A DNA stretch of 8,663 nucleotides from assembly GCA_964401045.1 (NCBI GenBank), contig CAYNXB010000094.1, positions 1 through 8,663 on the forward strand, written 5' to 3'. The translations under genes and the position numbers were made by a program. This document shows, piece after piece, positions 1 to 6,152 of the stretch. This DNA comes from CAYNXB01 sp964401045 (GTDB lineage Bacteria > Pseudomonadota > Alphaproteobacteria > Sphingomonadales > Sphingomonadaceae). A model generated the notes under the pieces. That model ran no database searches. It saw only the letters and a program-made list of their open reading frames with translations, and was not told the DNA's origin. Every line of letters starts with the position of its first letter. The first letter of the stretch is position 1.

Positions 1-405
1 GCCGCCCATGCCCTTGATCATCTTGCCGGGGATCATCCAGTTGGCGATGTCGCCGCCTTCGCTGACTTCCATCGAGCCGAGCACCGCGAGATCGATGTGC
101 CCGCCGCGGATCATCGCGAAGCTCGCCGCGCTGTCGAAATAAGCCGAATGCGGCAGCTCGCTGACGGTCTGCTTACCCGCATTGATCAGGTCGGGGTCAA
201 CCTCGTCCGGATAGGGGAACGGACCGATCCCGAGCATGCCGTTCTCGCTCTGCAGCGTCACCTGCATCCCCGCCGGGATGTGGTTCGCCACCAGCGTCGG
301 AATGCCGATGCCGAGGTTGACGTAGAACCCGTCTTCGAGCTCGCGCGCGGCGCGCGCCGCCATCTGGTTGCGGTCCCACCCCTTTGCGTTGTCTTGCGTG
401 GTCAT
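1..405 (-). CDS. scoB: 3-oxoacid CoA-transferase subunit B (C-terminus cut by window edge)
   Basis: This is the beta subunit of a family I CoA-transferase, which with ScoA moves CoA from succinyl-CoA to acetoacetate in the cytoplasm. The first 135 codons are present, out of roughly 210 expected for the family; the rest lies beyond position 1. The protein carries LQSENGMLG at residues 51-59, which fits the family's second signature. Glu54 is the expected catalytic glutamate that forms the CoA thioester. Further typical stretches are VNLGIGIPTLVA (29-40) and the VLGSMEVSEGGDIANW region (109-124). The ATG at 405 follows a GAGGA Shine-Dalgarno that overlaps the stop codon of the upstream phosphatase gene, 9 nt away, so the two are probably translationally coupled. 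Substrate specificity (succinyl-CoA versus other 3-keto acids, the AtoDA type) cannot be told from sequence alone. Confidence 0.95.
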   Translation of the reverse strand, partial: MTTQDNAKGWDRNQMAARAARELEDGFYVNLGIGIPTLVANHIPAGMQVTLQSENGMLGIGPFPYPDEVDPDLINAGKQTVSELPHSAYFDSAASFAMIRGGHIDLAVLGSMEVSEGGDIANWMIPGKMIKGMGG

Positions 406-414
406 CCTAAGTCC

Positions 415-1248
415 TCAATTGTCGTTTGCTGCGGGTGCCAGCCCGGGAAATACATCGGCGAGGCCGCCTTCGAGAGCGGTGCCATATGCGGTGTTGGCCA
501 GCATGAACCAGCCATTGCCCCATTTGTCCGCGATACCCGGCGAGAGCGTTGCGGCCCGCCGGGCGGCAACCGAAGGAATTTCACGCAGCCGCTCGGTGAA
601 GTCTCCCAGCTGATCTCCAGCCATCGCGATCACGCAATATTTCGCGGCGATTGCCGAGCGGCGTCCGTCCTTGTTCGGGCCCATCCCGTCGAAGCCGGAG
701 AGAAACAGCGTCTCGCCGACGACGGGAGAGTCCAGACCCACAGACCGAAGTGCGGCGACAACGCCTTCGGCCATGCCGGTCGTGCGGTTGGTGTTGTAGA
801 CGGGCGTAATACCGGCCTGCCGCAACGCGGTAAGCGCCTCGACGGCGCCAGGGACGGCCTGCACCGCGAGCCCGGCCGGGCCGCCCGTGACCGATCCGGT
901 CGCGCGCGCATGAATCAGCCCGGTGTTGAGGATCACCGTTTCATCGATGTCGAACACGGCCGCCAAAGGCTTGTTTGCGCATGGCACGAAGGCCGGCGAC
1001 GCCAGCGTTGCCCCCGCTGCCATTACGACACTGTCGCGCGGCCGGCTGGCCACGGCCGCCAGGGCGTAGGCCTCCAGCGCGCGGTAGGTCTGGCGGGAGA
1101 TCGCCGCCGCCTCGCCGGACCCGTAAAGGAACTGAAGGCCGGGAGGCGCGGAAGGGGCCGGGTCCTGATTGGCCGGTTGCTGTGCGGGTACCGCGCCCGA
1201 ACAAGCCAGCGCAGCCATTGCCACGAGACCGGCAATTCGTCGCTTCAC
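415..1248 (-). CDS. HAD-superfamily acid phosphatase, e(P4)/class C-like, exported
   Basis: The 277-residue product is a predicted periplasmic or membrane-attached phosphomonoesterase. The HAD motifs are all visible: DIDET (100-104, nucleophile Asp100 and acid/base Asp102), YNTNR (151-155, motif II), NKDGRR with Lys193 (motif III) and GDQLGDF (211-217, Mg-binding motif IV). A late NTAYG (252-256) matches the LPNPMYG-like element of e(P4) nucleotidases. Residues 1-23 are a signal peptide (MKRR followed by a hydrophobic core). Cleavage after VPA at 20-22 fits signal peptidase I. Cys16 follows ALA, a poor lipobox, so the lipoprotein anchor of classical e(P4) is doubtful. The start is GTG, overlapping the scoA stop as GTGA, and the gene ends 9 nt before scoB. 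It therefore sits inside the CoA-transferase operon. Its natural substrate is unknown; 5'-nucleotides or phytate-like esters are family precedents. Confidence 0.9.
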   Translation of the reverse strand: MKRRIAGLVAMAALACSGAVPAQQPANQDPAPSAPPGLQFLYGSGEAAAISRQTYRALEAYALAAVASRPRDSVVMAAGATLASPAFVPCANKPLAAVFDIDETVILNTGLIHARATGSVTGGPAGLAVQAVPGAVEALTALRQAGITPVYNTNRTTGMAEGVVAALRSVGLDSPVVGETLFLSGFDGMGPNKDGRRSAIAAKYCVIAMAGDQLGDFTERLREIPSVAARRAATLSPGIADKWGNGWFMLANTAYGTALEGGLADVFPGLAPAANDN

Positions 1249-1964
1249 GCCGCGTCTCGCTCACGCGTGGTCGTGAACTCGATCTTCTTGTCGTAGGGCG
1301 CCCCGACGATCATTCGCTGGACGTAGATGCCGGGTAAGTGGATGCAGTCAGGGTCGAGCGCACCCGCCGGCACCACTTCCTCCACTTCGACAACGCATAT
1401 TTTGCCGCATGTCGCGGCCGGCAGGTTGAAGTTGCGCGCGGTCTTGTGGAACACGAGGTTGCCGGTTTCGTCGGCCTTCCAGGCCTTGACGATCGAAAGG
1501 TCCGCAAAAATGCCGTGTTCGAGGATGTAATCCGTCGGTCCATTCGGCCCGTCGAACTGTTTCGTTTCCTTGCCCTCGGCGATCAGCGTGCCGACCCCGG
1601 TGCGAGTGTAGAACCCGGGAATGCCGGCGCCGCCCGCGCGCATGCGCTCCGCCAGCGTGCCTTGCGGGCAGAACTCGACCTCGAGCTCGCCGGCGAGATA
1701 TTGCCGCTCGAACTCTTTGTTCTCGCCAACATAGGAACTGATCATCTTCTTCACCTGCCGCGTGCGCAGCAGCTTGCCGATGCCTTCGTTGTCGATGCCG
1801 GCGTTGTTGCTGACGAAGGTCAGGTTCTTGACCCCGCTCGCCTGGATCGCCTCGAGCAGCCGTTCGGGCAGGCCGCACAGGCCGAAGCCGCCAGCGGCGA
1901 TCAGCATACCGTCCTTGATCACGCCGTCGAGGGCGGCGGCGGCGTCGGGGTAGAGCTTCTGCAT
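1245..1964 (-). CDS. scoA: 3-oxoacid CoA-transferase subunit A
   Basis: This is the alpha subunit of the CoA-transferase, 239 residues, close to the usual ScoA length. Residues 18-33 (DGMLIAAGGFGLCGLP) match the first CoA-transferase signature, whose glycine loop helps bind CoA. FVSNNAGIDNEGIGKLL (about 50-66), the GGAGIPGFYTRTGVGT region (about 111-126) and KTARNFNLPAATCGK (about 175-189) are all typical of the subunit. It is the first gene of the minus-strand unit scoA - phosphatase - scoB and ends in a 4-bp overlap with the phosphatase GTG. The ATG at 1964 has an AAGGGA Shine-Dalgarno 9-11 nt upstream, half of an inverted repeat shared with the divergent lipoprotein gene. Succinyl-CoA:acetoacetate transferase is the likeliest activity; an AtoD-like role is the alternative. 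Confidence 0.96.
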   Translation of the reverse strand: MQKLYPDAAAALDGVIKDGMLIAAGGFGLCGLPERLLEAIQASGVKNLTFVSNNAGIDNEGIGKLLRTRQVKKMISSYVGENKEFERQYLAGELEVEFCPQGTLAERMRAGGAGIPGFYTRTGVGTLIAEGKETKQFDGPNGPTDYILEHGIFADLSIVKAWKADETGNLVFHKTARNFNLPAATCGKICVVEVEEVVPAGALDPDCIHLPGIYVQRMIVGAPYDKKIEFTTTRERDAA

Positions 1965-1973
1965 GTCGTCGAG

Positions 1974-2012
1974 GTCCCTTGCAGGCGAACGCGGCTTCCT
2001 CCTACAAGGGAC
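1974..2012. promoter_or_regulatory. Divergent leader with mirrored Shine-Dalgarno inverted repeat
   Basis: GTCCCTTG (1974-1981) and CAAGGGAC (2005-2012) are exact reverse complements separated by 23 bp. Each arm supplies the AAGGGA ribosome-binding site of one gene: the left arm for scoA (minus strand), the right arm for the lipoprotein (plus strand). The whole spacer between the two start codons is only 51 bp, so each promoter probably reaches into the opposite coding region or the leaders are very short. I found no convincing -35/-10 pair for either gene. The repeat could be an operator, or simply two similar ribosome-binding sites. Confidence 0.4.
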
Positions 2013-2015
2013 GCC

Positions 2016-2477
2016 ATGCGGTTCAAGCTCGTTTCGGCCATAATCGTTGCCTTTTCACTCGCGGCCTGCGGCGGAACCGGCACGACGCCCAACGCGCCGA
2101 GCCCGACGCCCAATACCGCGCCGTCGTCGGCCGCCCCCACACCGTCTGCCAGTCCGGCGGCCGCGTTGGAGACCGTGTTCGTCGCCCATGGCAACGAACC
2201 GTTCTGGAGCATCGAGACCCACGCCGGCCGCATCGTCTATTCGACGCCCGAAAAGCCCGGCGGGGAGACGCTCGACGCGCAAGTTTCGCAGGCCAACGGC
2301 TGGACCCGGTTCGACGCGCATACGGGCGATGTTCCGCTGTTGCTCGAAGTGCGCAAGGCGCCGTGTAGCGACGACATGAGCGGCTTCGCCTTCTCGCATG
2401 AAGCGCGGCTTACGCGGATCGACGGAACGTGGATGGGCTGCGCGCGGCTGGCGAGCGAACCGCAACCGCACGAATAG
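2016..2477 (+). CDS. COG3650-type lipoprotein
   Basis: This is a 153-residue predicted lipoprotein. Residues 1-17 form a signal peptide ending in a good lipobox, LAAC, with Cys18 as the lipidated residue. A low-complexity Pro/Thr/Ser/Ala linker follows (about 22-50), then a compact domain. That domain begins with HGNEPFWSIE (58-67) and contains KAPCSDDMSG (114-123) and MGCARL (140-145). The NEPFW and C-DxMS elements are characteristic of the uncharacterised COG3650 family. Cys117 and Cys142 could form a disulfide outside the cytoplasm. The ATG at 2016 is chosen because AAGGGA lies 4 nt upstream and the signal peptide begins there; the open frame extends much further upstream but overlaps scoA antisense. 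Molecular function is unknown. It is divergent from scoA and may end at the terminator near 2600. Confidence 0.85.
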   Translation: MRFKLVSAIIVAFSLAACGGTGTTPNAPSPTPNTAPSSAAPTPSASPAAALETVFVAHGNEPFWSIETHAGRIVYSTPEKPGGETLDAQVSQANGWTRFDAHTGDVPLLLEVRKAPCSDDMSGFAFSHEARLTRIDGTWMGCARLASEPQPHE

Positions 2478-2489
2478 CTATGCCGTTGC

Positions 2490-2501
2490 GTTGCCTGCAA
2501 C
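2490..2501. promoter_or_regulatory. GTTGC-CT-GCAAC dyad, possible operator
   Basis: This is a perfect 5+5 bp dyad with a 2-bp centre, just after the lipoprotein stop. A second CTGCAACA occurs at 2539-2546, 44 bp from the first at 2495-2502, inside the putative promoter downstream. TGC/GCA-rich dyads of this kind are bound by some alphaproteobacterial regulators (PhaR-type among them), but no regulator can be assigned from the sequence. The loop is too short for an RNA hairpin terminator. Confidence 0.25.
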
Positions 2502-2521
2502 ACCCAATGATCTTTTCGCAC

Positions 2522-2550
2522 TTGCACAAAATACCGCACTGCAACATATG
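2522..2550 (+). promoter_or_regulatory. Possible sigma-70-type promoter upstream of the terminator
   Basis: TTGCAC (2522-2527) resembles a -35 box. After exactly 17 bp comes CATATG (2545-2550), a weak -10 box. The surrounding stretch is visibly more AT-rich than the rest of the window. Transcription would begin near 2557 and run straight into the terminator ending at 2617, with no credible gene between. The -10 match is poor, so this is a hypothesis. Confidence 0.35.
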
Positions 2551-2556
2551 GAGCAG

Positions 2557-2617
2557 GCCTTTCAGGCATCCTCTCCCAAAACTTCCAGGCCCGGCCGGCA
2601 ACGGTCGGGCCTTTTTT
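2557..2617 (+). ncRNA. Candidate small RNA ending in an intrinsic terminator
   Basis: The proposed transcript is about 60 nt. It could form a small 5' hairpin (GCCT-TTC-AGGC, 2557-2567), followed by a pyrimidine run TCCTCTCCC (2569-2577), an unpaired AAAAC stretch, and a strong terminator hairpin with a U tail. The C-rich run is complementary to purine-rich Shine-Dalgarno sequences, a design seen in several alphaproteobacterial small RNAs. No open reading frame with a ribosome-binding site fits here. The alternative is that this is simply the 3' untranslated end of the lipoprotein mRNA, whose stop codon is about 110 nt before the hairpin. No known RNA family was recognised. Confidence 0.35.
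2587..2617 (+). terminator. Strong rho-independent terminator
   Basis: An 11-bp stem (AGGCCCGGCCG paired with CGGTCGGGCCT, one G-U pair) closes on a GCAA tetraloop at 2598-2601, a stable GNRA loop. Six T residues follow immediately (2612-2617). It ends transcription coming from the lipoprotein gene or from the candidate small RNA. It also insulates the ATPase gene that starts 110 bp downstream. The 110 bp between terminator and ATPase gene must hold that gene's promoter; I see only a weak TTGTAA (2663-2668) and no clear -10 box. Confidence 0.9.
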
Positions 2618-2727
2618 CTTGCCTTCTCCCCGGCCCGCGGCACCATTCCGCCACCGCACTGTTTGTAATGCAGGCGGGGCATCCCTAGCTACGCCGCACG
2701 ACCAGCAGACGAGGCAGGGAGCGAGCG

Positions 2728-5034
2728 ATGGCAGGCGCGGCGACGGCGACAGTGGAAAACGACAAAACGGTTCGGCTCCCGGTTGCGGCTGCGCGGCAGG
2801 AAGAAAGCGGGCGCGGCATCGCCCGCCTTCCGAAGAGCGCATTTGTGGCGCTCGGTATTGCCGAAGGCGACGTGATCGAGATTACCGGCAAGCGCGCCAC
2901 CACCGCGATCGCAGTGCCGCTGTATGAGGAAGACGCGACGCTCGACGTCGTGCGGCTCGACGGCCTCCAACGCGCCAATGCCGAAACCGCTTCCGGCGAG
3001 CATGTCGAAATTCGCGCCGCGGAATCGCGCCCGGCGACGCGCGTGGTGTTCGCCCCCGCGCAGCGCGAGATGCGCCTCCAGGGCCCGACCCAGGCGCTCA
3101 AGCGCGTGTTCTTCCGCCGCCCGATCGTCGCCGGCGATCTCGTCGCCACGCATGGCCACCAGCCGCAGAACGTGCCGCCCGAAGTGAGCCGCATGTTCAA
3201 CCAGGTCGCCTATGCGCTGACCGAGATCCGCCTCCACGTCGTCTCGACGCTGCCCAAGGGCATCGTCCACATCGACGAGAACACCGAAGTCGAGCTGCGC
3301 CCCGAGTTCGAGGAGCCGCGCGATGGCCGCGGCACCGTCAACTACGACGACGTCGGCGGCATGAGGGACACCATCGAGGCTCTACGCGAGATGGTCGAGC
3401 TGCCGCTGCGCTATCCCGAACTGTTCACGCGCCTCGGCGTCGATCCGCCCAAGGGCGTGTTGCTCCATGGCCCGCCGGGCACCGGCAAGACACGCCTGGC
3501 GCAAGCGGTGGCGAACGAATCGGACGCCGAGTTCTTCACCATCAACGGGCCCGAGATCATGGGCTCGGCCTATGGCGAGAGCGAGAAGCGCCTGCGCGAA
3601 GTGTTCGAGGAAGCCGAACGCGCGCAGCCGGCGATCATCTTCATCGACGAGATCGATTCGATCGCGCCGAAGCGGCAGAACGTCACCGGCGAGGCCGAGA
3701 AGCGCCTTGTCGCACAGCTGCTCACCTTGATGGACGGGCTGCAGAGCCGCGCGAACCTCGTAGTCATTGCCGCCACCAACCGGCCCGACGCGATCGACGA
3801 GGCGCTGCGCCGCCCCGGCCGCTTCGACCGTGAGATCATCATCGGCGTGCCCGACGAGAACGGACGACGCGAGATTCTCGGCATCCATACCCGCGGCATG
3901 CCGCTGGGCGAGGGCGTCGACCTGAAAGAGATCGCGCGCACGACCCACGGTTTCGTGGGCGCCGACATTGCCGCGCTCGCGCGTGAGGCGGCGATCGAGG
4001 CGGTGCGGCGGATCATGCCCAAGATCAACTTCGACGAACGCACGATCCCGCCCGAAGTGCTCGAGACCCTCCAGGTCGAACGCGACGACTTCAAGGAAGC
4101 GCTCAAGCGCGTCCAGCCGAGCGCCATGCGCGAGGTGATGGTGCAGACGCCAAACGTCGGCTGGGACGACATCGGCGGACTCGCCGACGCCCAGCAGCGC
4201 CTGCAGGAAGGCGTCGAGCTGCCGTTGAAGAACCCGGCCGCGTTCGAGCGCCTCGGCATCCGGCCGGCCAAGGGCATCCTGCTCTACGGGCCGCCGGGCA
4301 CAGGCAAGACGCTGCTCGCCAAGGCGGTGGCAAAGGAGGCCGAGGCCAACTTCATCTCGATCAAGAGCTCCGACCTGCTCTCCAAGTGGTACGGTGAGAG
4401 CGAGCAGCAGATCAGCCGGCTGTTCGCCCGCGCGCGTCAGGTGGCGCCGTGCGTGGTGTTTATCGACGAGATCGACAGCCTGGTGCCTTCACGTGGCGCC
4501 AGTGCGATGGAGCCGCAGGCGACAGGCCGCGTGGTCAACACCTTCCTTGCCGAGATGGACGGGATGGAGGAGATGCAGTCGATCGTGGTGATCGGCGCAA
4601 CCAACCGTCCGGCGCTGGTCGATCCGGCCATGCTCCGGCCCGGCCGGTTCGACGAACTGGTCTACGTCGGCACGCCCGACGAGGGCGGGCGTGAGCGCAT
4701 CCTCAAGATCCACACACGCGCGATGCCGCTGGCCGGCGATGTCGATCTCGCGGCGGTGGCCAAGGAAACCGATCGCTTCACCGGGGCCGACCTCGAGGAT
4801 GTAGTGCGTCGTGCCGGTATGATCGCGATCCGCCGCGCGGGCGGTGACGTGAAGGAAGTCACCAAGTCCGATTTCGACGAAGCGCTCGAGGATTCGCGCG
4901 CGACGGTGACCGCGGAGATGGAAGAAGAGTACGAGCGGATGAAGGGCGAGCTCAAGAAGCGCGCGATGGAAGTCCAGCCGATCGGCTTCATCTACGAGGG
5001 CATGGTCGAATCGACCCGCGATAAGAAGCCCTGA
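2728..5034 (+). CDS. CDC48/VAT-family AAA+ ATPase
   Basis: The 768-residue product is a two-ring protein-unfolding ATPase, complete in length for the family. The N-domain (about 15-100) is a double-psi barrel, followed by a CDC48 domain 2 (about 112-185). D1 has Walker A GPPGTGKT (248-255), Walker B with Asp307-Glu308, sensor Asn351 and arginine fingers Arg362 and Arg365. D2 has Walker A at 521-528, Walker B Asp580-Glu581, sensor Asn626 and fingers Arg637 and Arg640. Pore-loop aromatics are present in both rings (SAYGESE in D1, KWYGESE in D2), so both should grip substrate. Both ATPase sites look active. The charged C-terminus ends RDKKP and has no HbYX motif, so docking to a 20S proteasome is not expected. 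ATG 2728 follows AGGGAG with a 6-nt spacer. No cofactor gene such as Ufd1 or Npl4 is nearby. Its bacterial substrates are unknown. Confidence 0.96.
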   Translation: MAGAATATVENDKTVRLPVAAARQEESGRGIARLPKSAFVALGIAEGDVIEITGKRATTAIAVPLYEEDATLDVVRLDGLQRANAETASGEHVEIRAAESRPATRVVFAPAQREMRLQGPTQALKRVFFRRPIVAGDLVATHGHQPQNVPPEVSRMFNQVAYALTEIRLHVVSTLPKGIVHIDENTEVELRPEFEEPRDGRGTVNYDDVGGMRDTIEALREMVELPLRYPELFTRLGVDPPKGVLLHGPPGTGKTRLAQAVANESDAEFFTINGPEIMGSAYGESEKRLREVFEEAERAQPAIIFIDEIDSIAPKRQNVTGEAEKRLVAQLLTLMDGLQSRANLVVIAATNRPDAIDEALRRPGRFDREIIIGVPDENGRREILGIHTRGMPLGEGVDLKEIARTTHGFVGADIAALAREAAIEAVRRIMPKINFDERTIPPEVLETLQVERDDFKEALKRVQPSAMREVMVQTPNVGWDDIGGLADAQQRLQEGVELPLKNPAAFERLGIRPAKGILLYGPPGTGKTLLAKAVAKEAEANFISIKSSDLLSKWYGESEQQISRLFARARQVAPCVVFIDEIDSLVPSRGASAMEPQATGRVVNTFLAEMDGMEEMQSIVVIGATNRPALVDPAMLRPGRFDELVYVGTPDEGGRERILKIHTRAMPLAGDVDLAAVAKETDRFTGADLEDVVRRAGMIAIRRAGGDVKEVTKSDFDEALEDSRATVTAEMEEEYERMKGELKKRAMEVQPIGFIYEGMVESTRDKKP

Positions 5035-5040
5035 GGCGCG

Positions 5041-6141
5041 TCAGCCGAGCGCCCCGCTCTGAACTTCGAGGGAGGCCGGTTGACCGGCCGATTTGACGCG
5101 TTGCCGTGCGACAGCCTCCGGCATGTTCTCGCGGATCCAGGCCAGCATGCTTTCGCGCAGAGCGCAGCGCAGATCGAACGCCTTCCCCGAATCTGCGGCA
5201 CTCATGAGTAGGCGTACCTCGATCGAATCCGAGCTGGTTTCGGTCACCTGAACCCCCTGGGCGCGGCCATCCCACAGGGGGTGCGCCTTGACCTGCCGTT
5301 CGAACTCCGCGCGCAGGCGACCGATCTCGGTGAGCGGATCGAGGTGGAGGAAAACCGTTCCCAGGATCTCGGATGTTTCGCGCGTCCAGTTCGGGAACGT
5401 ATCTTCCAGGAAACGGCTGGTGGGAACGATCAACCGGCGCTGGTCCCAGATCCGCACCACCACGTACGTCATGCGGATGTCCTCGATCCGACCCCACTCG
5501 CCGTCGATCACGACCACGTCGTCGATCCGGATCGGTTCGGTGAGGGCCATCTGGAAGCCGGCGATGAGCGACTTGAGCGCGGGCTGGGCGGCTGCGCCGA
5601 CCGCAAGCGCGGCAAGGCCGGCTGAGGCCATCAGAGTGACGCCGATGTCCCGCACACCGGGGATCGACAGCAGCATCATCGATATCGTCAGGAACACGAT
5701 GAGCGCGCTGCCGATGCGCGAAAGGATCGACAGCCGCGTCTGGCTCCGCCGCGCCTGGAGGTTGTCGGCGACGGTGATGTCCGCGCGCAGCAGCATCGTG
5801 CGCATCAGCGCGTGGAAGATAGCCAGCGCCATCCAGCCGACCAGCGCGGGCACGACGAAGCCCGCGATCCGTTGCCAGATCGCGCCGATGCTGGGCAGTT
5901 CGCGCGCCACCAGAACCAGGGCGATCGCGATCAGCACCCAGCGCAAGGGGCTGATGATGCTCTCGATGACGATGTCGTCCGCCCGGCTCGCGCTCCCGGC
6001 GGCGAAGCGTTTGAGCAGGCGGCAGGCGAACCGGTGGACCACCAGCGCGGCGAGCACAGCCAGTCCGCCGGCCACGATCACTTCGACAGCGGTTTCGACC
6101 CCGTCGGGCATCATTGCCCGCAGGTTGTCCAACCATTCCAT
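5041..6141 (-). CDS. MscS-family mechanosensitive ion channel
   Basis: This is a 366-residue inner-membrane channel that opens under membrane tension to release solutes. About five hydrophobic segments are visible (roughly 17-38, 63-82, 92-112, 142-163 and 167-189). The last is the MscS pore helix: small residues alternate (ASAGLAALAVGAAAQPALKS), followed by the beta-domain entry FQMALTEPIRIDDVVVIDG (196-214). WGRIEDI and IVPTSRFLEDTFPNWT (about 238-253) are the conserved cytoplasmic beta-domain elements, and the mixed alpha/beta C-terminal domain follows. ATG 6141 is preceded by AAGAGG with a 7-nt spacer and lies 11 nt after the stop of the upstream small gene. It is therefore the last gene of the telA operon. 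It converges on the CDC48 gene with 6 bp between stop codons and no terminator. It is longer than E. coli MscS because of extra N-terminal helices. Confidence 0.93.
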   Translation of the reverse strand: MEWLDNLRAMMPDGVETAVEVIVAGGLAVLAALVVHRFACRLLKRFAAGSASRADDIVIESIISPLRWVLIAIALVLVARELPSIGAIWQRIAGFVVPALVGWMALAIFHALMRTMLLRADITVADNLQARRSQTRLSILSRIGSALIVFLTISMMLLSIPGVRDIGVTLMASAGLAALAVGAAAQPALKSLIAGFQMALTEPIRIDDVVVIDGEWGRIEDIRMTYVVVRIWDQRRLIVPTSRFLEDTFPNWTRETSEILGTVFLHLDPLTEIGRLRAEFERQVKAHPLWDGRAQGVQVTETSSDSIEVRLLMSAADSGKAFDLRCALRESMLAWIRENMPEAVARQRVKSAGQPASLEVQSGALG

Positions 6142-6152
6142 TGGATTACCTC

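Noticed and set aside
97..1296. Long plus-strand open frame (399 codons) opposite scoB, the phosphatase and scoA
   Set aside because: It is antisense to three recognised genes, its translation is rich in Arg/Gly with no family motif, and it spans their boundaries. Typical of high-GC DNA.
1338..2015. Upstream extension of the lipoprotein frame across scoA
   Set aside because: It is antisense to scoA, while the signal peptide, lipobox and ribosome-binding site all place the start at 2016.
2548..2688. Short open frame beginning ATG at 2548
   Set aside because: It has no ribosome-binding site and contains the strong intrinsic terminator, so it is not likely to be translated.
2663..2691. TTGTAA, 17 bp, TAGCTA as a promoter for the ATPase gene
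   Set aside because: The -10 box matches only two of six consensus bases; position is suitable but support is too weak to list as a feature.
4988..6136. 382-codon minus-strand frame in another phase over the channel gene
   Set aside because: Its translation is an Arg/Gly/Asp-rich shadow, while the other phase gives a clear MscS protein with membrane helices.
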